A stretch of DNA of 28,027 nt from Neocallimastix lanati (nom. inval.) (GCA_016946835.1 JACVTC010000450.1:1-28027), one strand, 5' to 3'. Shown: positions 1 to 9,078, numbered from the stretch's first letter. The notes: generated by a model from the letters alone, not told the origin. Translations and numbers: made by a program.

Positions 1-1027
1 TTGAAGCTCATGGCATAGGACATGAAGGATATAATAAAACTTACCAACGATGACGAAAAAGTTACTATTGGAACAACATGGTAAATGATATTAAAAGAAT
101 TATTTCAAAATGCGAACAATGTCAATTAAATAGACCCAAAGCATACCCAGAACCAACAGAAGATATTCCTACAGAAGTTGAAGGACCTTTCACACATTTA
201 GGTTTAGATATAATTGGACCTCTAGAGAAAACATCAAACAATAATAAATATATTTTGGTAATCGTGGACTATTTTACTAAATGGGTAGAGGCCGAGCCAA
301 CTGAAAATGTAACTTCAAAAGATGTAATAAAATTTTTAATTAATGTATTCTCTCGTCATGGTGTGCCTCAAACAATTACAACTGATAATGGTGTTCAATT
401 CAATTCGGATATGACAAAAATGTTCCTAGATCTTTATGATGTGTATGTGAGGTTCAGTACAACTTATCATCCAGAAACGAACGGTCTTACAGAAAACCGA
501 AATAAAGAAATTGGAAAACTACTTAGACTTTTAGGAAATAAACAAAAAGAATGGGACGAAGTCTTACCTTCCGCTTTATGGGCTCTTCTTACAACCAAAA
601 TTCGGTTACTAATCACTCTAGCTTTGAACTTGTTTATGGACGAGAAGACCAACAACCCTTTGACATAGCTGCTAGACCAACTAAAAGTGTAAACAAATCT
701 TCGGATGAAATCCTATTGGAAAAATTTGTCAATCACTATTTATGGACTATGGAAGCTGCGGCCAATATCAAAAATGCAAATAAATACTGGGCTACTCGTA
801 GAGAACAAAAGAATAGTATGAATCAGGCTAAAAGAATAAAACCTGGTGATTTAGTCTTAGTAAGGAATTTTACTCGAACCAAGTTAGAACCATATTTTGT
901 TGGACCACTCCAAGTAATTAAGAAACAATTCAACACAGTAACATTGGCCGATCCTAAGTCGGGTATACAAATGAACCGCAATGTTCACTTAAAGAACATA
1001 ATCAAGTTTAACTCAGCTTCTGTATAG
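1..1027 (+). pseudogene. Integrase 3' part of array copy 1, window-truncated and frameshifted
   Basis: This is the end of pol from the first, partial copy. It starts in the integrase zinc-binding region, meets the in-frame TGA at 51-53 found in every copy, then reads the catalytic core from 78. At 597-600 the sequence has four A where the other copies have five. This 1-nt loss shifts the frame after about 174 residues and gives a premature stop near 668. The remaining integrase C-terminus, including the GPY/F-like segment, continues in another frame to the TAG at 1025-1027. The DD35E catalytic residues lie upstream of the break. Because the change is a homopolymer shortening absent from three otherwise identical copies, a sequencing or consensus error is as likely as a real mutation. 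Confidence 0.85.
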
Positions 1028-1050
1028 CTTGAGTCTTAGCGAGGGCATCT

Positions 1051-1974
1051 TGTTAAGGAATGAACAAATAATGTTAATTTTATTATTTTTCATAAAAATA
1101 ACTTAACCACTAAAATTAAATTATTTATTTCCTTACTTGGGGAACTTTCTTATGTTCTATTACTGCCAAATTACTACTAATATTAAATTTATTATTATTA
1201 ATATAAATTCTTTATTAATATCAATACTTTATTATTAAAATTAATACTATATTATTAATATCAATATTATTATCAATATCTAGTTTTATTAATATGATTT
1301 ATTCTATCAATATTTTATTATTAAAGAAAATTTTATTTTACAAATATTACTAATACAGATTATTTATTATTAATAAAAATTAATATAATTAATAATGATT
1401 TAAAATATTTTACTTAAATCCATGATCCTTGTCATTAAAATTAGTAATACTTCCTTCCAAAATACACCCTATTTATAATAAGATTAATAATAGATAATAA
1501 TCTAAAATACTTTTATTTAAAAATAGTATAAAATTAAATAATACTCTATTACTAATAGTTCTGTAAAAGTAATAAAATTATTTTTAAAATATATTTTCAC
1601 TACAATTAATAATAAATAGTTTAGAATTTAATAATATGTAATAATTGTTTATTATAATAGAATAGATTATGAATTTATAATTTAAATACAATTCAAACAT
1701 GTAACTCTAAGATATTCTAAAGAAATGGCTTGACCATTTCTAACGATAAAAAAAAAATATAAATAGATGAGAAAATTGTATTTTAGAAAAATAATCTGAG
1801 AAAAAAATATAATCTTATTAAAGAAATTAATTTATTTTTAGTTTTTAATTGAATAATTTTTATTAAATAAATAAATAAAATATTTTAAAAAAAAAGATAT
1901 ATTTTAAATTTTTAATTTTTTTTATTTTAGTGTTTATTTCTATATTTATTATTATTCTGTCCCGAACCTCAACA
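1051..1974 (+). repeat. LTR1 of the Ty3/gypsy array (924 bp)
   Basis: It begins TGTTAAGG and ends CCTCAACA, which are near-perfect terminal inverted repeats (7 of 8) with the expected TG...CA ends. The right boundary is fixed by comparison with LTR4, where homology stops at the same CA. A short purine-rich stretch (AGCGAGGG, 1038-1045) lies 5 nt upstream and is the best polypurine-tract candidate, though it is not directly adjacent as usual. The body is nearly pure A/T, so I cannot place a TATA box or poly(A) signal. It looks identical to LTR2 and LTR3. Confidence 0.88.
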
Positions 1975-1981
1975 TAAAAAG

Positions 1982-1998
1982 TGGTGGAGATATCGGGG
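1982..1998 (+). promoter_or_regulatory. Primer-binding site, copy 2
   Basis: TGGTGGAGATATCGGGG starts 8 nt after the LTR end. It begins with TGG, as expected for pairing to the CCA end of a tRNA. The inferred primer tRNA would have a 5' acceptor strand of GGAGATA. I cannot name the isoacceptor from sequence alone; the GGAGA-type start would suit a class II tRNA (Ser or Leu). Starting at the second TGG (1985) is an alternative. Confidence 0.65.
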
Positions 1999-2161
1999 AA
2001 GTTAATAATCGTAAATATAGAGTAAACAATAATAGGATAGTAATATTTCTAATAAAACAATTTTTTTTTTTGTTAATTTTTTTTAATATTAAAGTGATAG
2101 GTAAGCAATTACCGGTGAAGCTTTAATAAAATAAAATTTATTGGAAACATATAAAAAGGGA

Positions 2162-2256
2162 TTTAGTACGGTTTAGAAGCATACCTAGTACTAAAATTCC
2201 AACAGTAGGTAGTTTCCGGATTAATTATACTCAAGAATTGAAAGGTCATTCTTGAG
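2162..2256 (+). other. Leader RNA hairpins, copy 2
   Basis: Two perfect hairpins lie in a GC-richer block (about 2100-2400) of the untranslated leader. The first pairs TTTAGTAC (2162-2169) with GTACTAAA (2188-2195). The second pairs CTCAAGAAT (2230-2238) with ATTCTTGAG (2248-2256) across a 9-nt loop. Position between primer-binding site and gag suggests a packaging, dimerisation or translation element; the function is inferred. Confidence 0.6.
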
Positions 2257-2655
2257 CTCTGGTCGTTCTGTTTATTTGAAAGCAGAAGCGTCTGGTTTGA
2301 TTACTACATGACACCGTAATAGGCAAGCTGTGGTAATTCAAGCACTACATACCTACTTTTTAGTACTGGATATGGAAAATTCCAGGAAATGCTCTTTTTA
2401 TATATATATTATTCCATAAAATTTTTTTTTTGTTCTAATAAATCATATTTTATTTTTTTTTAGTTGTTTACAAATAATATTTTTATTTTTAAATTTTAAT
2501 TGAGTTATATCAAAGTCGTCTTACGATCAACTCAGAAAAAGTTTCCTACCACATTGCCAATTGATAATAACAAAAGCACACAACAACACCATTAATTCGA
2601 AGATTCCATTACATTAAAATTTTTTTTGAAAAGTAAAGAACAATACAATTATCAA

Positions 2656-2913
2656 GATATATTTAGGGGCAAGACAAAGCACTAGTTTATATCTATATTA
2701 TTTATTATTCCGATATATTTAGGGGTTATCACTACACTAGTTTATATCTATATATTATTATTTTCAGATATATTTGGGGGTCAGTGTAACACTAGTTTAT
2801 ATCTATACTGTTTATTATTCGATATATTTAGGGGTTATCACTACACTAGTTTATATCTATATATTATTCTTTTTCAGATATATTTGGGGGTCAGTGTAAC
2901 ACTAGTTTATATC
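2656..2913 (+). repeat. Five tandem ~55-bp repeats in the leader, copy 2
   Basis: Units start at 2656, 2712, 2767, 2821 and 2877. Each opens with GATATATTT(A/G)GGGG and ends with CTAGTTTATATCT. Units 2 and 4 share one internal variant (GGGGTTATCACTAC) and units 3 and 5 share another (GGGGGTCAGTGTAAC), so the array grew as a dimer. This copy lacks one C just before unit 4 relative to copies 3 and 4. The block lies 156 bp upstream of the gag ATG. Confidence 0.9.
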
Positions 2914-3069
2914 TTCAATAGTACATTTGGTTGTCATTGGACTTTAGTTTATACTAGAATTATTAAATTCAAGAAAAATCTGATATTACTTCAGTCAATA
3001 TTATTTATTAGTTATTTTCAAACATTCATTTTGCTCAATTCTATTCTGTTACTTTCAATATTAGTTAAA

Positions 3070-4020
3070 ATGAGTTCAGGACCTTCTCCATCAACTTCAA
3101 ATCCTGCAGTTCCAATTCCAACTGTTATTAACAAAAATCACGCCATTAGCTTTAGAGAACTCAAGAAAGAATTAAAAGACATAGAAAAACTAAGCAAAGA
3201 ACATCTCGATATTAGATCTTGGGCTTCAGATTTAAAATTTTGGATCAGATATCAACATGTAGATGATCCAGAAACTATTTTTACGGCATGTATCTTAACT
3301 TCGACTGGTGAACCAAGAGAAGTAATTCAAAATATGGAATATGGCAAAAACTTTAGTGATGACGATGACGATGATGATGATGACGATGATGACGATGATA
3401 GCGATGATGAAGAAGATAATCATTATCCAAGTCTTGATGAAATTATTAATGAGTTAGAAACATTTTATGGAAAAAAAGAAGATCAAAACGTCTTGCTTAA
3501 GGAACTTCGCTCCTTAAAAATTAAAAAGTATGAAAAAGTTAAAGATTTTAACATTCGCTATCGATCACTCTATTTAAAACTCGATAAAAAGAGGAAAAGA
3601 AGAATTAGTGTATTGGATTATGCTGATTCTTTGAAAAATAATAAAGAAGCCTGGAAAAAGATTTCACTCAAGGATGACATTTCTTTAAAGAAAGCATTTG
3701 CAATAGCTGAAAAAGTAGATAGATTGATGCCTACCTTTAACCACGAAATAAACGAAAATTTTAGAACAAATTTCAACAATTCTTATAAATCACCAAATTT
3801 TAATAACAACCAATCTAAAGGAAAAGTATTTAATGATTCAAAAATAAAGGAAAAAGATTCAACTGTTGATAACTTAACTAAAAGAATAAAAGGTTTAACT
3901 GTTAGTACCTGTTTCTTTTGTAGTGAAGAAGGTCATTTTCAAACCGAATGTCCAAAACTTAATGCTATTATCAAAAAGAATCGTCAGGAATACTTCGAAA
4001 ACAAACGTTTAAATCACTAA
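3070..4020 (+). CDS. gag: Gag structural protein, copy 2
   Basis: The 316-residue Gag forms the cytoplasmic particle that packages element RNA. The start is the ATG at 3070 in the context AGTTAAAATG; the same frame stays open upstream into the leader repeats but with no ATG. Residues ~30-215 are a retrotransposon capsid-like region (conserved W51 and W58 area, then a charged helical part). Residues 97-110 are an uninterrupted run of 14 Asp inside an acidic stretch, encoded by a GAT/GAC trinucleotide repeat. Residues 225-275 are basic and Asn-rich. A CX2CX4HX4C zinc knuckle lies at 281-294 (C281, C284, H289, C294) and is the nucleocapsid signature. The stop TAA lies two codons after a TTTAAAT heptamer. 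Confidence 0.9.
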   Translation: MSSGPSPSTSNPAVPIPTVINKNHAISFRELKKELKDIEKLSKEHLDIRSWASDLKFWIRYQHVDDPETIFTACILTSTGEPREVIQNMEYGKNFSDDDDDDDDDDDDDDSDDEEDNHYPSLDEIINELETFYGKKEDQNVLLKELRSLKIKKYEKVKDFNIRYRSLYLKLDKKRKRRISVLDYADSLKNNKEAWKKISLKDDISLKKAFAIAEKVDRLMPTFNHEINENFRTNFNNSYKSPNFNNNQSKGKVFNDSKIKEKDSTVDNLTKRIKGLTVSTCFFCSEEGHFQTECPKLNAIIKKNRQEYFENKRLNH

Positions 4021-4060
4021 AAGGGAGAAGAAGCACTCCCATTGTCAATAAAATAGCTTC
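4008..4060 (+). promoter_or_regulatory. Candidate -1 frameshift signal 1 (gag to middle frame), copy 2
   Basis: The heptamer TTTAAAT (4008-4014) is in the correct phase of gag (T TTA AAT) and is followed by CAC and the gag stop. After an 8-nt spacer, GGGAG (4023-4027) pairs with CTCCC (4036-4040). The loop segment GAAGC (4030-4034) is complementary to GCTTC (4056-4060), which would make an H-type pseudoknot with two 5-bp stems. This layout matches known retroviral -1 frameshift sites. Activity is inferred. Confidence 0.65.
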
Positions 4061-4361
4061 CGTTAAATATCAACAATCTTCAGCTAATGACTACTTCCAT
4101 GAAGAAATAGAAGATCAAAAAAAAAGTTATGAATTATCTGAGGATGAAATCGAAGAAGAAGACATCAATGATTTAGAAGATATTGACTTAATTCAAGATG
4201 AAAACGACTACTTGGTTGCGTTGCTGCTTTTAAAAGAAAGCATGATAACATTAGTAAAGATCATAAAGGTAATCAAGAAAAGAAAATTCACAAAAGTCTT
4301 AGAGATAATCCTCGACCAATTGTTACTCCAGCTTTGCGAAAGAAGAAAGAAAATGAATTGA
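4014..4361 (+). CDS. Acidic middle frame between gag and pol, copy 2
   Basis: This frame is -1 relative to gag, is open from 3963 (inside gag) to a TGA at 4359-4361, and has no ATG near its beginning. It would be entered by frameshifting at 4008-4014. Its first part is basic and polar. Around 4120-4210 it is strikingly acidic (Glu/Asp/Ile runs), much more protein-like than the other two frames there, and it then reaches the TTTAAAA heptamer at 4229-4235. Beyond that point the pol frame looks more plausible. I recognise no domain. In elements with one fewer frameshift this would simply be a Gag-Pol linker, so it may be the transframe part of a Gag-Pol polyprotein, or a fixed frameshift in a decayed element. 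Confidence 0.5.
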   Translation, partial: SLKGRRSTPIVNKIASVKYQQSSANDYFHEEIEDQKKSYELSEDEIEEEDINDLEDIDLIQDENDYLVALLLLKESMITLVKIIKVIKKRKFTKVLEIILDQLLLQLCERRKKMN

Positions 4362-7149
4362 AAGTTAATCCAACTCCAAAACAAACATCAAGTCAGATAC
4401 ATCCTTCGATAATGTCACAGCCCTTAATCAATCTCGAAAAACAAAAAGAAAAAGAAATTCGTGATAAAGAACGTGCTAGTACTTCTCAATCACCTATGGA
4501 AACTACTGATATAGATTTATCTAATCGCAGAAAAGAAAAAGAAAAAGGAAAAGAGGTTAGTGATACAGAACTTGCATCTACTTCCACCTCGCCCATTGAA
4601 ATTGTTGATATTGATGAAACTGATCATATTATTTCTAATAATGAGGAAAATAGTATTCCAAATAATACATTAAATAAACTCATTAATGATAAACTAAAAG
4701 TAAATAAACTTCCTGGAAACAAAATTCCTAGAGTTCCAAGAAAGATCCAAATGATAGCTGATCATCTACCTTACAATGTTATTAAAGACTTAAATACTAC
4801 TAAATGTAATATTACCTTTGGAGAATTATTTGAAGTATCACCAAAAATCAGATCTCAAGTTGCAAAAGGTTTAAAGTTAGAAAAGATTCTATTAAGATAG
4901 CCGGTGCCGTTGACAACATTTGTGCTACTACTACTATAATTAATAATCTTGATCACACTTATAAAAGTAAAAACAAAGAACCCAAAGAAGATGATATAGC
5001 CATGGTCGACGTTACTGTTGAAGGAGTCAAAGGAAAAGCATTGATTGATTCTTGTAGTAATTTAAATATTATTACTAATCAATTCCTTAGAAAGTTACCT
5101 TCTGTATATGAGCCTATTGGAATCAGTCGTGGAAGAATCCGACTAGCAACTATTAATGATGATTATTCGGAAGACTATTTAATCAATATTCCTATACAAA
5201 TTAATAATTTTCATATGGTTGCTACATGTAGAGTTATAGATAAAGAAGATCCTTTCTTTGATATTCTTATTAACTTGAAAACTCAAATAGATCATAAATT
5301 GTTTATTCATCCTATTCTTTATAGTCTTTGCCAATTCAATGATAATGGATCGGTTGAAGAAATTGCTCCTATAAACAATCAATATGAAAATGAAGAAAAA
5401 TTAGTTTGTTTTGTAAAAGCTATTTCTAATGAATCTATTAAGAAAGAACTTAAGAAAATGGAAGGTCTTCCTCCTCGAGAATATATTCATAACGAAAAAT
5501 TTATCAATACTCTTAATAAAAAGTATCGAGATCAAATAATTAAACTTTTAGAAGATAATATAGTTATAATTGCGACCTCTTCTGAAGAATTAACACCTTC
5601 GAACTTATCTCCACATAAAATTCACCTTAAACCTGGTGCTAGGCCAATTAAACAAAAATTTTATAGAATCTCAAAACTTAAAACAGATATTCTTAAAGAA
5701 GAACTTACCAAATTAATAAATAAAAGACTTATTGAACCATCATACTCAGAATGGTCTTCGCCTGTTGTTCTTGTTCCTAAACCAAATGGTAAATGGAGAA
5801 TGTGTGTTGACTATAGAAAAGTCAATGATGCTACTATAAAGGATTCATATTCTCTTCCAAATATTGATGAAATATTCGATAGTTTAGATGGTGCTATAAT
5901 ATTTACTACAATGGACCTTTACTCCGGATATCATCAAATACTTATGGATGAAGAAAGCATTGAAGTTACCAGTTTTACCACAAAATTCGGAAATTATCAA
6001 TTCAAAGTCATGCCTTTCGGACTTACTAACGCTCCAGCAACTTTCCAACGTGAGATGAACAAAATTCTCTTTCCTTTCATTGGTGATTTTGTTTTCAATT
6101 TCATTGACGATATCCTTATATACTCAAAATCTTTAGAAGAACACCTCGAACATATTGCTAAAGTACTCGCTGTTTTCAAAGAACACAAACTTAAAATCAA
6201 TATTGAAAAATGTTCGTTTATGCAAACAGAAGTTGAAGTCCTCGGTCACAAAGTATCTGCACAAGGTCTGAGCCCTCTTGATAGCAAGATTAAATCAATT
6301 AAAAATTGGAAACCTCCTTCAAACCTCCATGAATTACGGTCTTTCCTAGGGGCGATAGGATATTATCGAGACTTCATCGATAAATATGCTCGAATAACAG
6401 CTCCTCTTTGCAAATTGTTAAGAAAAGATGTTGAATTCCGATGGAATAAAGAGCAAAATGATAGCTTTAATATACTTAAAGAAAAATTAATGAATGCACC
6501 AATTTTAAAATTTCCATGTTTCGAGAAAGAATTTATTATTCGAACGGATGCATCGTATGATGGCATTGGTGGTGTCCTATTACAAAAAGATGATGAAACG
6601 AAAAAAGAGCATCCTGTACACTATATAAGTAGAACATTAACTAAACATGAAAGAAATTACGGAATTACAGATCTAGAAGGAACTGCTCTATTTTATTGCT
6701 TAACAAAATTTAAACCTTATATTATGGGAAATCCCATTAAAACAATAATCTATACTGACCATAAACCCTTAGTAGGATTATTCAACAAGAAAGAACCAAC
6801 AAGTGCTCGACAAACCAGATGGTGTTTAGCTGTAAATCTTTTAGGTGTAGAAATTCGATATGAACCTGGCAAAAAGAATGTCGTAGCTGATGCTCTTTCT
6901 CGAATGAAAAGTATAAATGATAAGAAAATATTGGCAACAAAACTCTCTTCAAAAGTTGATGAATCTTTATTATCTAAAGTTGTAAAAGAATTTATGGAAG
7001 AAAAATTTACAACAATTGATGGAATTGAATACTTTATAGATGGAAATACTTATAGGAAATTAATCACTGATACTAATGAAAAGGTCAAACTCATTCTTGA
7101 AGCTCATGGCATAGGACATGAAGGATATAATAAAACTTACCAACGATGA
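4202..7149 (+). pseudogene. pol: Pol: protease, reverse transcriptase, RNase H, copy 2 (frameshifted)
   Basis: This frame is -1 relative to the acidic frame and open from 4202. The first ~220 codons are a low-complexity Lys/Glu/Ser/Thr linker. At 4881-4884 there are four A instead of five, so the frame breaks just before the protease and resumes by 5002. The protease site is Asp-Ser-Cys-Ser (Asp codon 5047) instead of the usual Asp-Ser/Thr-Gly. Reverse transcriptase spans about 5720-6280, with the catalytic Phe-Ile-Asp-Asp at 6100-6111. RNase H begins near 6535 (Asp codon 6547) and ends with the typical NVVADALSR motif near 6880. The frame then enters the integrase zinc-binding region (H-x3-H) and stops at TGA 7147-7149. 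The homopolymer loss may be a consensus error, because copies 3 and 4 read through. Confidence 0.85.
4229..4264 (+). promoter_or_regulatory. Candidate -1 frameshift signal 2 (middle frame to pol), copy 2
   Basis: The heptamer TTTAAAA (4229-4235) is in phase with the acidic frame (T TTA AAA) and lies inside its overlap with the pol frame (4202-4361). Only a weak A/T stem follows: ATGAT (4242-4246) with ATCAT (4260-4264) after a 6-nt spacer. Since TTTAAAA is common in AT-rich DNA, chance is a real alternative. Confidence 0.45.
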
Positions 7150-7173
7150 CGAAAAAGTTACTATTGGAACAAC

Positions 7174-8124
7174 ATGGTAAATGATATTAAAAGAATTATT
7201 TCAAAATGCGAACAATGTCAATTAAATAGACCCAAAGCATACCCAGAACCAACAGAAGATATTCCTACAGAAGTTGAAGGACCTTTCACACATTTAGGTT
7301 TAGATATAATTGGACCTCTAGAGAAAACATCAAACAATAATAAATATATTTTGGTAATCGTGGACTATTTTACTAAATGGGTAGAGGCCGAGCCAACTGA
7401 AAATGTAACTTCAAAAGATGTAATAAAATTTTTAATTAATGTATTCTCTCGTCATGGTGTGCCTCAAACAATTACAACTGATAATGGTGTTCAATTCAAT
7501 TCGGATATGACAAAAATGTTCCTAGATCTTTATGATGTGTATGTGAGGTTCAGTACAACTTATCATCCAGAAACGAACGGTCTTACAGAAAACCGAAATA
7601 AAGAAATTGGAAAACTACTTAGACTTTTAGGAAATAAACAAAAAGAATGGGACGAAGTCTTACCTTCCGCTTTATGGGCTCTTCTTACAACCAAAAATTC
7701 GGTTACTAATCACTCTAGCTTTGAACTTGTTTATGGACGAGAAGACCAACAACCCTTTGACATAGCTGCTAGACCAACTAAAAGTGTAAACAAATCTTCG
7801 GATGAAATCCTATTGGAAAAATTTGTCAATCACTATTTATGGACTATGGAAGCTGCGGCCAATATCAAAAATGCAAATAAATACTGGGCTACTCGTAGAG
7901 AACAAAAGAATAGTATGAATCAGGCTAAAAGAATAAAACCTGGTGATTTAGTCTTAGTAAGGAATTTTACTCGAACCAAGTTAGAACCATATTTTGTTGG
8001 ACCACTCCAAGTAATTAAGAAACAATTCAACACAGTAACATTGGCCGATCCTAAGTCGGGTATACAAATGAACCGCAATGTTCACTTAAAGAACATAATC
8101 AAGTTTAACTCAGCTTCTGTATAG
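7174..8124 (+). CDS. int: Integrase, copy 2
   Basis: The integrase inserts element DNA into the chromosome. It is in the same frame as the preceding pol part but separated from it by the TGA at 7147-7149. The frame resumes at 7150 and the first ATG is 7174. The zinc-binding Cys pair of the HHCC domain (CEQC, residues 12-15) is here, while its His pair is before the stop, so the domain is split by the TGA. The catalytic triad is D44, D103 and E139, with exactly 35 residues between the last two (DD35E). A GPY/F-like segment (EPYFVGPLQV, from residue 261) marks the C-terminal domain. The 316-residue frame ends 23 bp before LTR2. A protein begun at this ATG would lack a complete zinc domain, so readthrough of the TGA is probably needed for function. 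Confidence 0.88.
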   Translation: MVNDIKRIISKCEQCQLNRPKAYPEPTEDIPTEVEGPFTHLGLDIIGPLEKTSNNNKYILVIVDYFTKWVEAEPTENVTSKDVIKFLINVFSRHGVPQTITTDNGVQFNSDMTKMFLDLYDVYVRFSTTYHPETNGLTENRNKEIGKLLRLLGNKQKEWDEVLPSALWALLTTKNSVTNHSSFELVYGREDQQPFDIAARPTKSVNKSSDEILLEKFVNHYLWTMEAAANIKNANKYWATRREQKNSMNQAKRIKPGDLVLVRNFTRTKLEPYFVGPLQVIKKQFNTVTLADPKSGIQMNRNVHLKNIIKFNSASV

Positions 8125-8147
8125 CTTGAGTCTTAGCGAGGGCATCT

Positions 8148-9071
8148 TGTTAAGGAATGAACAAATAATGTTAATTTTATTATTTTTCATAAAAATAACT
8201 TAACCACTAAAATTAAATTATTTATTTCCTTACTTGGGGAACTTTCTTATGTTCTATTACTGCCAAATTACTACTAATATTAAATTTATTATTATTAATA
8301 TAAATTCTTTATTAATATCAATACTTTATTATTAAAATTAATACTATATTATTAATATCAATATTATTATCAATATCTAGTTTTATTAATATGATTTATT
8401 CTATCAATATTTTATTATTAAAGAAAATTTTATTTTACAAATATTACTAATACAGATTATTTATTATTAATAAAAATTAATATAATTAATAATGATTTAA
8501 AATATTTTACTTAAATCCATGATCCTTGTCATTAAAATTAGTAATACTTCCTTCCAAAATACACCCTATTTATAATAAGATTAATAATAGATAATAATCT
8601 AAAATACTTTTATTTAAAAATAGTATAAAATTAAATAATACTCTATTACTAATAGTTCTGTAAAAGTAATAAAATTATTTTTAAAATATATTTTCACTAC
8701 AATTAATAATAAATAGTTTAGAATTTAATAATATGTAATAATTGTTTATTATAATAGAATAGATTATGAATTTATAATTTAAATACAATTCAAACATGTA
8801 ACTCTAAGATATTCTAAAGAAATGGCTTGACCATTTCTAACGATAAAAAAAAAATATAAATAGATGAGAAAATTGTATTTTAGAAAAATAATCTGAGAAA
8901 AAAATATAATCTTATTAAAGAAATTAATTTATTTTTAGTTTTTAATTGAATAATTTTTATTAAATAAATAAATAAAATATTTTAAAAAAAAAGATATATT
9001 TTAAATTTTTAATTTTTTTTATTTTAGTGTTTATTTCTATATTTATTATTATTCTGTCCCGAACCTCAACA
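8148..9071 (+). repeat. LTR2 of the Ty3/gypsy array (924 bp)
   Basis: It serves as 3' LTR of copy 2 and 5' LTR of copy 3. It has the same TGTTAAGG...CCTCAACA ends as LTR1, with the purine-rich AGCGAGGG at 8135-8142. By eye it is identical to LTR1 and LTR3 throughout. Confidence 0.9.
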
Positions 9072-9078
9072 TAAAAAG

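Larger units (their letters stand above)
1051..9071 (+). mobile_element. Ty3/gypsy element, array copy 2 (LTR1 to LTR2)
   Basis: This is a structurally complete unit of 8021 bp including both shared LTRs: LTR1, primer-binding site, leader, gag, acidic middle frame, protease-RT-RNase H, integrase, LTR2. Compared with copies 3 and 4 it carries a handful of single-nucleotide indels in the leader, and one A5-to-A4 change at 4881-4884 that breaks the pol frame before the protease. I see no chromodomain after the integrase and no env-like third gene. Confidence 0.9.

Noticed and set aside
467-655. Minus-strand 62-codon frame inside the copy 1 integrase
   Set aside because: Shadow of the integrase frame.
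1051-1974. TATA box and polyadenylation signal within the LTR
   Set aside because: The LTR is so A/T-rich that TATA and AATAAA matches occur by chance at many points; none can be chosen from sequence alone.
5179-6566. Minus-strand 67-codon open frames inside pol (repeated in every copy)
   Set aside because: They are shadows of the strongly conserved plus-strand protease-RT-RNase H frame and have no protein-like signature.
8125-8147. Chromodomain or env-like gene after integrase
   Set aside because: Only 23 bp separate the integrase stop from the LTR, and the integrase tail ends soon after the GPY/F-like segment without chromodomain aromatic residues.
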